A DNA stretch of 64,000 nucleotides from positions 5,704,001 through 5,768,000 of the forward strand of contig OY764903.1 in assembly GCA_963668605.1 (NCBI GenBank), in the 5' to 3' direction. Position numbers and translations under genes: made by a program. Positions 50,726-59,872 of this stretch are shown one piece after another (the stretch's first letter is position 1; every line of letters begins with the position of its first letter). This DNA comes from G963668605 sp963668605. Lineage in GTDB: Bacteria > Acidobacteriota > Terriglobia > Bryobacterales > Bryobacteraceae. The notes beneath the pieces were generated by a model. It saw nothing but the letters and a program-made list of their open reading frames with translations. It made no database searches and was not told where the DNA came from.

Positions 50726-52243
50726 ATGCAGCGAATGACGCGACGAACATTCATGAATGGCCTTGCGGCGAGCGGCGCGGTGGCGCCCGGAGGGACTGCT
50801 GCCGCGCGGCGGCGCAACATAGTTTTCATCCTGACCGACGACCATCGCTACGACGCTTTCGGCTTCCTGCGCGCGCAGTCGTTTCTGCGTACACCACATC
50901 TGGATGCGCTTGCCAGGGATGGCGCGCATTTGAAGAACGCCTTCGTCACGACGGCGCTGTGCTCTCCCAGTCGGGCAACGATTCTGACCGGCGCCTATGC
51001 GCACAGGCACGGCATCGTCGACAACAATACGCCGATTCCGGCCGGCACACGCTTTTTCCCAAAACTGCTGCAGCAGGCCGGCTACCGCACGGCGTTCATC
51101 GGAAAGTGGCACATGGGGCATGACGGCGACGATCCCCAACCCGGTTTCGACCACTGGGTGAGTTTCCGCGGACAGGGGAGTTACAAGCCGTCCAGGGATG
51201 GCCTGAATGTGAACGGCCAGCGCGTCCCGCAACGACGCTATATTACGGACGAACTGACCGGTTACGCCGAGGAGTGGCTGACCACAGTGCCTCGGGAGAC
51301 TCCGTTCTTCCTGTATCTGTCCCACAAGGCGGTTCATTCCGGTTTTGTACCGGCCGAGCGGCATTTGAACCTCTATGCGAAGGAGACCTTCACGCCGCCA
51401 AAGACGATGGCCGCGACGGGCCAGTTTGCGCAACACCGCCCGGTGTGGGTTCAGAACCAACGCAACAGCGTTCTCGGAGAGGAGTTCTCCTATCAGACAG
51501 GCATCGACATCGGCGAGCACTATAAACGCTACGCCGAGACGCTGCTCGGCGTGGACGAGAGCGTGGGCCGCGTGCTCGAAACTCTCAAGCGGCGCGGGCA
51601 ACTGGATTCGACCCTGGTCGTCTATATGGGCGACAACGGTTTTGCGTTCGGCGAGCACGGGCTGATCGACAAGCGTACGGCCTACGAGGAGTCCATGCGG
51701 GTGCCGCTGCTCGCGCGGTGTCCGGACCTGTTCCAGCGCGGCCAGACGATTACGCCGATGGTGGCCAATCTCGACATCATGCCGACGGTGCTCGAAGCGG
51801 CGGGAGTCGAAGCTCCGGCGGACTTGGACGGCCGGAGCTTTTTGCCTCTCCTTCAGGGAGCCAAAACGGCTTGGCGCGAGGAACTGCTCTACGAATATTA
51901 CTGGGAGCGGAATTATCCGCAGACTCCGACAATACACGCGCTTCGGACCGACCGTTACAAGTACATTCACTGTCACGGCATTTGGGATATCGACGAGTTG
52001 TACGATCTCGCCGAGGACCCGCTTGAAGCGCATAACCTGATTTTCAGCAAGCAGCACGAGAGCGTCGTTCGCGAGTTAAACCGCAAGCTCTTTGAGATGC
52101 TGGAACGGACCGGCGGGAGAAGCATCCCACTGAATCCGGACCAGGGTCAACAGTTCAACCTGCGCCACCCGGGCCGCTCGGGACTCGCTGGGTTTCCCGA
52201 GGAACTACTTCGCCTGCCTGTGCCCGGACCAGTTGGAAAATGA
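50726..52243 (+). CDS. Exported sulfatase (first of two)
   Basis: 505 residues. Tat-type signal (TRRTFMNGLAASG). Arylsulfatase-family core: NIVFILTDDHRYDA with the metal ligands, and the active-site signature LCSPSRATILTG in which Cys is converted to formylglycine (CxPxR), then GKWHMG, and DNGFAFGEHG. It removes sulfate esters, probably from glycans. Formylglycine-generating enzyme must be encoded elsewhere. Located after a TonB receptor and before a second sulfatase and GH genes. Confidence 0.92.
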   Translation: MQRMTRRTFMNGLAASGAVAPGGTAAARRRNIVFILTDDHRYDAFGFLRAQSFLRTPHLDALARDGAHLKNAFVTTALCSPSRATILTGAYAHRHGIVDNNTPIPAGTRFFPKLLQQAGYRTAFIGKWHMGHDGDDPQPGFDHWVSFRGQGSYKPSRDGLNVNGQRVPQRRYITDELTGYAEEWLTTVPRETPFFLYLSHKAVHSGFVPAERHLNLYAKETFTPPKTMAATGQFAQHRPVWVQNQRNSVLGEEFSYQTGIDIGEHYKRYAETLLGVDESVGRVLETLKRRGQLDSTLVVYMGDNGFAFGEHGLIDKRTAYEESMRVPLLARCPDLFQRGQTITPMVANLDIMPTVLEAAGVEAPADLDGRSFLPLLQGAKTAWREELLYEYYWERNYPQTPTIHALRTDRYKYIHCHGIWDIDELYDLAEDPLEAHNLIFSKQHESVVRELNRKLFEMLERTGGRSIPLNPDQGQQFNLRHPGRSGLAGFPEELLRLPVPGPVGK

Positions 52244-52375
52244 AACAGCCTTCGTCAATGATTCGCAGGACTGTGGCTGTCCCGGAATCGACGACACTCC
52301 CCGCGGCTGCCGTCGCTCTCCGCTCTCACGCGCTTGCCACGACGACAGCAGGATTCTGATATCTTGTTAAACACC

Positions 52376-53821
52376 ATGAGCCAACTCATCACGCGTCGTC
52401 AACTCCTCGCCACCGTGTCGGCTGCACCCTTCATCCGCACATCGCACGCGGCCGGGCGCCGCCCGAACTTCCTCTTCCTTCTGACGGATGACCAAAGCTA
52501 CGCCACCACAAGCCTGACCGGCAGCCCGTTCATGAAGACTCCGAATATTGATCGAATCGGCCGCGAAGGGGCATTGTTCACTAACGCCTTTGTGGCCATG
52601 TCGCTTTGTGCGCCGAGCCGTGCCTGTTTTCTGACGGGACTTTATCCGCACAAGAACGGCATTATCGGAAACCAGACCCGCTGGAATCAGGATCTACAAA
52701 CGCTGCCTGGCGTGCTCCACGCGAACGGCTGGCGTACCGCGCACATCGGCAAGTTCCACATGGATGGTGATGACCGTGTGCAGCCCGGCTACGACTATTG
52801 GGCCGCACAAATCGCTCAGGGCACGTATGAGAATCCGCGCAAGAACATCAATGGCAAATGGACGGACATGAAAGGTTACGACACTACCATCGTGACCGAC
52901 CAGGCGATCGAGTTCATGCGCGCGAACCGAAGTCAGCCCTTCTGCACGTGGATTGGCTATAAGGCCTGCCACGGGCCGTGGACTCCGGCCCCCGGCCATG
53001 AAAAAGATTTTGCGGATTACCCGTTCAACCCCCCGTCTTCGTTTGCCCTCGACGACCAGGGGAAACCCAAACGTGTGCGCGCCAAGAGTCAGAACCGTCG
53101 CATCAGCGGCGGAGCGGAGCAGGCGAAAGCGAAGAAAAAGAAGCAGGCGGCGGGCGATGCACCGGCCAGTATGGACGCTTGGTCGGCGCGCGAACGCAGT
53201 TATTTTCGCAGTCTGATGGGAGTGGAAGACAGCGTCGCGCGGATCTTCGCTTTCCTGGAGCAAGAAAAACTTCTCGACGACACGATCGTCTGCCTCTGCG
53301 GTGACAACGGCTTCTTCCACGGCGAGCACGGTCTGCACGGCAAGATGGAAGCTTACGAAGAGGCTCTGCGCGTTCCCATGATGGTGCGCTATCCGCGACA
53401 GATCAAGCCTGGCCAGCGTTGCGATGCGTTCGTAGCCAACGTGGATCTAGCGCCTTCGATTCTCGATCTCTGCGATGTGAAAGCGCCGCGTCCCATGCAG
53501 GGACTATCCTGGCGGCCTCTGGTTACCGGCCAGAAATCCGCACCGCGTCGCGACAGTTTCGTCTACACCATGCACGGCGGCGATGCGGCACACCCTACCG
53601 TGAAGGCCCTGCGCACCGAGCGTTACAAGCTGATCCTGAATCTGAACCCGGCCGACAAACCTGAACTCTACGATTTGAAAAACGATCCGCAAGAGTTGAA
53701 GAACCTGGCCGGTCCGGCGAGCCGCGCGGTCCTGGCGGACCTCAGGGGCAAACTGATCGCCGAGATGAAGAAACTGGAGGACCCGGCCCTGCCGGACGTG
53801 GAAGCCGCGAAACTTTTCTGA
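52376..53821 (+). CDS. Exported sulfatase (second of two)
   Basis: 481 residues from ATG 52376; the reading to 52334 lacks support. N-terminal signal (TRRQLLATVSAAPFIRTSHA). Core motifs: NFLFLLTDDQSYATT, LCAPSRACFLTG (Cys to formylglycine), GKFHMDGDD and DNGFFHGEHG. A basic Lys-rich insertion (KAKKKKQ near residue 255) and a Trp-rich stretch lie on the surface. It is related to the preceding sulfatase but clearly diverged, so separate substrates are likely. Preceded by a 132-nt gap. Confidence 0.92.
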   Translation: MSQLITRRQLLATVSAAPFIRTSHAAGRRPNFLFLLTDDQSYATTSLTGSPFMKTPNIDRIGREGALFTNAFVAMSLCAPSRACFLTGLYPHKNGIIGNQTRWNQDLQTLPGVLHANGWRTAHIGKFHMDGDDRVQPGYDYWAAQIAQGTYENPRKNINGKWTDMKGYDTTIVTDQAIEFMRANRSQPFCTWIGYKACHGPWTPAPGHEKDFADYPFNPPSSFALDDQGKPKRVRAKSQNRRISGGAEQAKAKKKKQAAGDAPASMDAWSARERSYFRSLMGVEDSVARIFAFLEQEKLLDDTIVCLCGDNGFFHGEHGLHGKMEAYEEALRVPMMVRYPRQIKPGQRCDAFVANVDLAPSILDLCDVKAPRPMQGLSWRPLVTGQKSAPRRDSFVYTMHGGDAAHPTVKALRTERYKLILNLNPADKPELYDLKNDPQELKNLAGPASRAVLADLRGKLIAEMKKLEDPALPDVEAAKLF

Positions 53822-53872
53822 TTTTTTGCAGTCTGATGTTTCGCGGTGTGACGCCGCTCGACGATCTGACGC

Positions 53873-56464
53873 TCACTGAGCAATTAACACGATACGCTCG
53901 CCCGGACTGGTCGGGAAGCGCAGCAGGCCGCCGCGCAGTATCGTGGTCTTGCCTTCGCGCCGCAGTTGGACGGCCGCGTCGCCCCACGGATTGCGCAGCA
54001 CGCAAGGCGCGCCGGCCTGCGATTCAATCGTTACGGAATCGATGCGGCCGTTAGCGATCGAGGCGTTAACCAGAAATGCGCCGCGGGCCCGCAGGCGAAA
54101 GTGGGCCGTCCAATCCTTGGGCCAGGCTGGGAACAGATGGATGACTGGCTCTTCGCCGGGTTCCGGCGGATTACTCTGTAACAGAGCAAGCTGCAGCGCT
54201 TCCGCCACACGGCCCAGGCGCTGAGCATCCAGTGCCTGCGGGCCTTCACGCAGGGTCATGCGATTGGCCAGCACACCACCGTCGCGGTAAGCGGTGCCGC
54301 GCTCTGGCGAGAGTGCCTTGATCTGATTGGGAATCAGGTGTCGCACAGCGTCGGCCCGTCCCTGATAAGCGGCGGCAATGGCCAACTTCGAAAGCACAGA
54401 GACGGACGTCTGCTCACTAATCCCGCTGCGAAAGTATGCGTCGAACGTCGCGTTGGCAATTTGCAGACGTGCACGATCGCGCGTCTCCTGATGGCAAAGA
54501 TCGAACCACCACATCGGCAGGCTGTTCGCATCGGGCAGGAGTCCGGCGGACTTGATGGCGGGTTTCCTGCCGCGCACGAAGACCTGAGGACCCTTGTAAT
54601 CGGCAGGCTTCAGCGCTTCCGCATCGGCGCTTGTAGGTAAAGGCGCAAGGTTCGCAAGGAACTCGCGCCAGGCAGGACGCAGGTTTGCATCGGCTCCAAG
54701 AATCTCGGACGCGCGCAGAACGGCAGCCAGCACGCCGCGGAGGGAAGAGAGATCTTCATCGGTGTCGCGCGCGCCCCACACAGATTCGTTGCTGTTGACG
54801 TGGTGTATGTGATATTTTCCGTCGGCGCCCTTTTTCAAATTTGGATAGTTACGATAGAACTCGGCAGCGCCATGCAGCATTGGGTAGGCGCGCTGGCGCA
54901 ACCATTCCCGATCGAGAGTGTACTCATAGCGGCGCCAGAACAGATAGGCGATTTTCGCCGAGCTGCCGAAGATGTGGTTCACCGCGCCGTAAGGACCGGA
55001 GCCGCGCTCGACGACAACATAGCGGCCGTCCACCCAACTGCCGGATTGCTGCCAGTTCCAGCGGCTGGAGTGTGGATGCTTGGTGCTTGCGAATTCCTTA
55101 AAGCGCTTCGAGCGCTGCTCCCATGGTTTGCGCAAAAGATAGAGCTCGCGCATCTCGGCCGCAATGTCGTCGGGCAGGCTCTCGAGACCGTTGAAGTAGG
55201 TGGTCTCGGGAATGTACATCCCCTGGCTGCCCCACTGCTGTTGCGCCGCGACCCTGGACGCTTCGAGCATTCCGCTGTACATATCGAATGCGGGATCGAG
55301 CAGTTCCATGCGGTTCGTCGCGGGCAGCGCTTCGTAATAGCAGCTTAGATTCGCGAACCAGTGCTGGACGCCCCATGTACGCAGGTCGCCGCCCGTGTTC
55401 CAGATCATGCCGTTGAACTTGGGCGGGAATTTTCCGCGCGAAGTCGAGGCCATCAGGTAAAGGAAGTAGTGGTAGTGGCTCTCAACATAATCGGCCACGC
55501 CATCAGCGCTGTGCAGTGAGACGTAGCCGCGCGGCCAGAAGTCATGCCACCATGCTTGCGTCTCGTGGACCAGGGCAGCGAGGCCCTTGTTGGCGGCGGC
55601 ATCAAGCTGCTGCAATGCCGAGGCGACCGCGTCGCCATTCGGGTCGAAGGTTGCGGCGCTGGCGATGAGGATCGTACAGGTCCCGCTGCCGGGAGCGGCG
55701 GCCAGGCGTACCTCTGTCTCTGTCGTGATGCGCGCTTTGGCGGTGCGGCCTGTGATGCGGATGGCCACGGCTGACTTGCAGCAAAACTCGCCCTCACGGA
55801 ATTCCTGCGTCAGTACGATCGAATCGCCTTCTATGATGAGACGCGACGCGGCGGTATGGCTACGATTCTGAACCACGACGACGTGGTCGCGCGCGTAGGC
55901 TTCGAGTTTGCCTCCGAAGTACTGTGAGGCGTAGCGCAACATGCGCAGATTGACTTCGACTGGCTGCGGGCCTGCGCGGCGGTCGCTGATCGAAATGGCC
56001 AGCACATCCTGTTCAGGCCAGGCGAAAACGCGTGCGTCGACGTCTTTCGCGTTGATCGCGAGTTGACCGTCATAGACGGAAAGGTGTTGCCGGAAACCGG
56101 ATTCGGGAAACGGCTCGGCGGCAGTTGTGCCGAAGTCCAGATCCACGAAACCGCAGCCGCCGCAGTAGTCGTTATGCCTCTCGAAGAAGCTGTTGGAGCG
56201 GCTATCGCTGGCATAGACATCGACGCGATTGATCTGCATGCGAAGCTGTGTCGGCGTGGTCCAGACGAGCGTTCCCATGCGCCCATTGCCTACGGGGATG
56301 CCCTCTTCGCTGCGCGGAACGGGCTTGTCGTAGATCAGATCCGCGCGTGAGATCAAGTTGTGGAAGTCGATTGCGCTAGTGTCTGTTTGCGGCAGCGCCG
56401 CGACGGCGAAGCTTGTGCCCAGGAACGAGCGCCGCGTGCACCGAGCGACATCCGCGCGTTTCAT
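53873..56464 (-). CDS. GH95-like glycoside hydrolase, exported
   Basis: 863 residues. A signal-like N-terminus (RRSFLGTSFAVAALP), then a super-sandwich region with EGIPVGNGRMGTLVW, a helical (alpha/alpha)6-barrel with NWQQSGSWVD and DGKYHIHHVNSNES, and a C-terminal beta domain with LFPAWPKDW and LRARGAFLVNASI. The layout follows GH95 (alpha-L-fucosidase/galactosidase) and the related DUF5703-type proteins. The catalytic residues could not be fixed by eye. Substrate may be a fucosylated or sulfated glycan. Its start overlaps the GH97-like stop by 4 nt. Confidence 0.75.
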   Translation of the reverse strand: MKRADVARCTRRSFLGTSFAVAALPQTDTSAIDFHNLISRADLIYDKPVPRSEEGIPVGNGRMGTLVWTTPTQLRMQINRVDVYASDSRSNSFFERHNDYCGGCGFVDLDFGTTAAEPFPESGFRQHLSVYDGQLAINAKDVDARVFAWPEQDVLAISISDRRAGPQPVEVNLRMLRYASQYFGGKLEAYARDHVVVVQNRSHTAASRLIIEGDSIVLTQEFREGEFCCKSAVAIRITGRTAKARITTETEVRLAAAPGSGTCTILIASAATFDPNGDAVASALQQLDAAANKGLAALVHETQAWWHDFWPRGYVSLHSADGVADYVESHYHYFLYLMASTSRGKFPPKFNGMIWNTGGDLRTWGVQHWFANLSCYYEALPATNRMELLDPAFDMYSGMLEASRVAAQQQWGSQGMYIPETTYFNGLESLPDDIAAEMRELYLLRKPWEQRSKRFKEFASTKHPHSSRWNWQQSGSWVDGRYVVVERGSGPYGAVNHIFGSSAKIAYLFWRRYEYTLDREWLRQRAYPMLHGAAEFYRNYPNLKKGADGKYHIHHVNSNESVWGARDTDEDLSSLRGVLAAVLRASEILGADANLRPAWREFLANLAPLPTSADAEALKPADYKGPQVFVRGRKPAIKSAGLLPDANSLPMWWFDLCHQETRDRARLQIANATFDAYFRSGISEQTSVSVLSKLAIAAAYQGRADAVRHLIPNQIKALSPERGTAYRDGGVLANRMTLREGPQALDAQRLGRVAEALQLALLQSNPPEPGEEPVIHLFPAWPKDWTAHFRLRARGAFLVNASIANGRIDSVTIESQAGAPCVLRNPWGDAAVQLRREGKTTILRGGLLRFPTSPGERIVLIAQ

Positions 56465-58293
56465 TTGCTGAACCTGGCAATGAATCCGCCACCCGCCAGC
56501 ATATCGATCTCAAGTGCGGACGACTTGTTGAGCTTCGCGTTTTCCATTTTCACCGAGCCGTCGTTTGCGGCGGTATCGCGCACCAGCAGGCCCTGATAAT
56601 CGCCACTGCCAAGGAAGGAAAGATTTAGCTTGAGGTTGCGCGGCGTGGTTCCGTTCAGCACCGCTAGAAACCACGTGTTGCCCTTGCGTCTGGCAAAGAC
56701 GGCGGCCTCGCCGATAGCGCTGCCCGGCAGCACGATGGTCTCATCCCAAACCGCTGGAATGCTCTTAATCACTTCCACCGCAGGGTTCTCCAGAATGCTC
56801 TTCGGGTTGGCCGCGTATGTGAGCAGAGGCGAGGTGAAGATGGCGGCGCTGGCGATCTGGTGTGCCCATGTCGTGTCGTTGCGGCGCGCACCGAAGTGCA
56901 TAGGCGTGTAGTCGGCCGGGCCGGCCAAAAGTCGTGTGAACGGGATCGTGACGTCGTGCTGGGCGCGCATGGATTTGCTCGACTCCATGCCGCGCACGGC
57001 TTCACGTGTCAACTCATTGGGCCATGTGCGCGATTCGCCCGTCGGCTTGTTTGCTCCGTGGAAGTTGACGAGCAACTTGTGCTCGGCGGCAGCGCGCAGC
57101 AGGATTTCGTACTGATCGACAACTTCCTTGGCTTCGTGATCGAAGAAGTCGATCTTGACTCCGGCGGCGCCCACTTCCGTGCAAAGATCGAAGAACGCTT
57201 TGCGGGACTCAGGCGTGCGCAGTTCCTTACTGTGTTTCCATAACCAGAGGCCAACGCCCTGCGCGCGCGATTCCGCAATCACGGCTTTTAGCTCGTCAAT
57301 GCTCCAGCGCGACCAGAAGCCCTCCACTACCTGGTACTCGAAGCCGAGTGCGGCTGCTTCCTTCGAGAACTCGCGAACTGTTTCGATGGTGTTCTCGCCT
57401 CCGTCCAGATATTTCCAGACAGCGCGCCCGGGCCGGATCCATGCAGTTTTCGCGCCTTGCGGAAAGAGCACGGGATCGGGAGGTGGGGCAAGGGTGTTCA
57501 CGATGTTGCTGTTGACGAGAGCGTTCAGGTCGGCGCCGATCATCACGACGCGCCAGGGCGTGGTGATGGGTCCAGTGATGGCGGCGGGTACTTTCAGCCG
57601 CTCGACGTCTTCTTTATAGCGCAGGCGGAACGGGTAGGACGGAGGATGCGCATGACCGAGCCTGGCGGCGAAACCACCTTGGCCGTCTGCCTGCAAGGCC
57701 ATGCCTGCGTAGTGTGCGAGAGCGCTTTCAGTGATCGCCGCGTAACCGATGTCGCCGGGAAGTTGGATAGTCATTGGCGGGGCGGCCCACTGTCCGGCGG
57801 GGACTTCCGCGAGAGCTTTCTTCACGTGATGTGCTTCGTAGTGGCCTTCCAGATCGTGATACCAGACCGTGCTGCCCGCCGGTGGACGGAACGCGGTGGC
57901 TTCATCGGGCACGCGGGTGCGTACGCCGGGTACCTGATGCCGGAAAGCAATGCCGTCATTGCAGGCCATCAGCGTGAGCCGGTAATCTGTTTTCGTCTTG
58001 CCGTGGCGCACGGGCACAATGGACTCCGTGCAATTCATCGCGGCATGGGTTTGCGATTTCCCAATCGTGACGCCCTGCGCGAGGTTTGTGCCATCCACCG
58101 TGATCCCAACGGGTGACGGTTCGATGACGGACTTGCCATTCAGCGTGACAGCATATTCCAGCGCGCCGTGCGTGTTGACCGACAACGCCAGCCGGATGTG
58201 TTTATCGGGGCTCTCGATCGTAACCGCCGAGGTAGCGCTGGTACACAGCAGAACCGCGCTGATAGTCCCCCACACCAGTCGAAGTTTCAGCAT
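56461..58293 (-). CDS. GH97-like glycoside hydrolase, exported
   Basis: 610 residues. Signal peptide (residues 1-23). An N-terminal beta-sandwich (~25-270: LSVNTHGALEYAVTLNGKSVIEPSPVGI) and a TIM barrel (~290-530) follow. The barrel has GLWLWKHSKELR, GVKIDFFDHEAKEVV with a probable catalytic Asp, and VNFHGANKPTGE. This order fits GH97 (alpha-glucosidase or alpha-galactosidase). The C-terminal sandwich ends with FIARFSK. First gene of a two-gene minus-strand operon with the GH95-like enzyme. Confidence 0.88.
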   Translation of the reverse strand: MLKLRLVWGTISAVLLCTSATSAVTIESPDKHIRLALSVNTHGALEYAVTLNGKSVIEPSPVGITVDGTNLAQGVTIGKSQTHAAMNCTESIVPVRHGKTKTDYRLTLMACNDGIAFRHQVPGVRTRVPDEATAFRPPAGSTVWYHDLEGHYEAHHVKKALAEVPAGQWAAPPMTIQLPGDIGYAAITESALAHYAGMALQADGQGGFAARLGHAHPPSYPFRLRYKEDVERLKVPAAITGPITTPWRVVMIGADLNALVNSNIVNTLAPPPDPVLFPQGAKTAWIRPGRAVWKYLDGGENTIETVREFSKEAAALGFEYQVVEGFWSRWSIDELKAVIAESRAQGVGLWLWKHSKELRTPESRKAFFDLCTEVGAAGVKIDFFDHEAKEVVDQYEILLRAAAEHKLLVNFHGANKPTGESRTWPNELTREAVRGMESSKSMRAQHDVTIPFTRLLAGPADYTPMHFGARRNDTTWAHQIASAAIFTSPLLTYAANPKSILENPAVEVIKSIPAVWDETIVLPGSAIGEAAVFARRKGNTWFLAVLNGTTPRNLKLNLSFLGSGDYQGLLVRDTAANDGSVKMENAKLNKSSALEIDMLAGGGFIARFSK

Positions 58294-58379
58294 AGTTTCT
58301 CAAGCATACATCCGCTGTTTCTCAAACTCACCCACCCCCGTGGAAATCAGACCGGCGGGAACTTTTCTTTCGCTTTTAC

Positions 58380-58397
58380 GTCCTAATCTTTTAGGAC
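58380..58397 (+). promoter_or_regulatory. Palindromic hairpin covering the ribosome binding site
   Basis: GTCCTAA (58380-58386) and TTAGGAC (58391-58397) pair perfectly around TCTT. The AGGA that could serve as Shine-Dalgarno is inside the right arm, 10 nt before ATG 58407. It may hide the site (translational control) or be a DNA operator. Confidence 0.6.
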
Positions 58398-58406
58398 ATA
58401 ACAAAG

Positions 58407-59090
58407 ATGATACGCGTAACGCATTTTCGCTTTTATCTGCAAATGGCTGTTGTGGCCGCGACGACGTACGCAGGTTGGGTCGTTGTGAACCGTCATCTCG
58501 CCGGTCTCAGGTGGGACGGCGGACGAGCGCAGGAGCAGGCCAAACGTGATGCTGAATTTGAGCGTATCTACGGCGGAGTCGACGTCAGGATTCTGCAGTT
58601 CTATTCGCCCTCCGCCAGCCTTATGGAAGGGGATCACGCGACAATCTGTTATGGCGTGGTGAATGCGAAATCCGTGCGCATGGAGCCGCCGGTCGATGGT
58701 GTTTCGGTTTCGCTCAATCGCTGCGTTGCGGTTGCGCCCGAACAGGACACGCGCTACACGCTCATTGCCGAAGGCAACGACGGGCGCACGGTCACGGAAT
58801 CCTTTGCGCTGACTGTGCGGCCGGATCCCTTTACGCTGCCGAGCGTCACTTCATTCCGCATCGCGCGGACTTTCATCGACCGAGGCCGGCAGGTCTACCT
58901 GGTGAGTTTCGAAGTGCGGAACGCCGAAGAAATCTCGATCGAACCCCAGGCGTTTCCCACGCTCCACCGCGCGCCGAACGGGCGCTTTTACGTGATGCCC
59001 GACAAGACCACCACTTACACGCTTACCGTAATCGGAAAAAAGGGCCGCACGGCTTCGAAGCAGTTGACTCTCGAAGTGCCGGACTCATAG
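58407..59090 (+). CDS. Membrane-anchored protein of unknown function (paralog 1)
   Basis: 227 residues. One N-terminal membrane helix (about 10-27: LQMAVVAATTYAGWVVV), a short basic linker with EFERIYGG, then two beta-rich domains of ~80 residues each. The domains have similar layout (ILQFYSPS...CYGVVNAKSVRMEPPVDGVS and a second with VYLVSFEVRNAEEISIEPQAFP), Ig-like in look. No enzyme motif. Probably an envelope protein with exposed beta domains. Tandem with a paralog. Confidence 0.65.
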   Translation: MIRVTHFRFYLQMAVVAATTYAGWVVVNRHLAGLRWDGGRAQEQAKRDAEFERIYGGVDVRILQFYSPSASLMEGDHATICYGVVNAKSVRMEPPVDGVSVSLNRCVAVAPEQDTRYTLIAEGNDGRTVTESFALTVRPDPFTLPSVTSFRIARTFIDRGRQVYLVSFEVRNAEEISIEPQAFPTLHRAPNGRFYVMPDKTTTYTLTVIGKKGRTASKQLTLEVPDS

Positions 59091-59101
59091 AGTCATATCA
59101 G

Positions 59102-59803
59102 GTGTTACGTCTCACACATGTGCGTGTCGTTCTGCCGGCCGCCCTGATTGCGGTTCTTGTTTACGTTGGTTGGGATTATGCAACTAGTAAGCCCAGCGAT
59201 CGCACGGCGGTTAGCGAGCGCAGGCCGGACCGACAGCGCGGTTCCACCGAGCTCGACCGGATTTACGGCGGATCGGAAGTCAAGATTCTGCAGTTCTATT
59301 CGCCCTCTCCTGGTGTTGTTCCAGGCCAATCCGCCACCATCTGCTACGGCGTGCTGAATGCGAAGAAAGTTTCGATTGAGCCGCCCGTCGACGGCGTCTC
59401 GGTGGCGTTGAGCCGCTGTGTGGAAGTGACGCCGCGCAAGGAAACCAAATACACTCTCACCGCTCAGGGTGACGACGGTCGCGTCGTTTCCGCTTCCCTG
59501 ATGCTCAAGCTGAGATCCGCTACTCCCAGTGCAGCAAGCCCTGCGCCGGATGGCCCGCTCATCCTCGCATTCAATATTGCGAAGAGCGCTGTCGAACAGG
59601 GCAAGCACGTGTTCTTGCTGCACTTCCAGGTGCAGGATGCGGTCGAAATCTCCATCGATCCGAAAGCCTTTCCTGCAACCCGAGCCGCGAGCGGAGATTT
59701 CTACGTGATGCCCGAACAGACCACAGTCTATACGTTGACCGCCGTTGGGAAGGGCGGGCGCAAAGTGGTCAAGCAGTTGACCGTTGAGGTTCCGAATCAG
59801 TAG
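59102..59803 (+). CDS. Membrane-anchored protein of unknown function (paralog 2)
   Basis: 233 residues from GTG 59102. Same plan as its neighbour: membrane helix, ELDRIYGGSEVKILQFYSPS, CYGVLNAKKVSIEPPVDGVS, and a second beta domain with LLHFQVQDAVEISIDPKAFP. The two are clearly tandem duplicates. Conserved cores (RIYGG, CYGV, PPVDGVSV) in both suggest functional constraint. Linker between domains differs. 11-nt gap from the first. Confidence 0.65.
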   Translation: MLRLTHVRVVLPAALIAVLVYVGWDYATSKPSDRTAVSERRPDRQRGSTELDRIYGGSEVKILQFYSPSPGVVPGQSATICYGVLNAKKVSIEPPVDGVSVALSRCVEVTPRKETKYTLTAQGDDGRVVSASLMLKLRSATPSAASPAPDGPLILAFNIAKSAVEQGKHVFLLHFQVQDAVEISIDPKAFPATRAASGDFYVMPEQTTVYTLTAVGKGGRKVVKQLTVEVPNQ

Positions 59804-59872
59804 CTAGATCCGTAAAGTCACGCTCTTGGCGGACTTGACCTTGCGGACCAGGTACCCAATCAGCGGCGCCGC

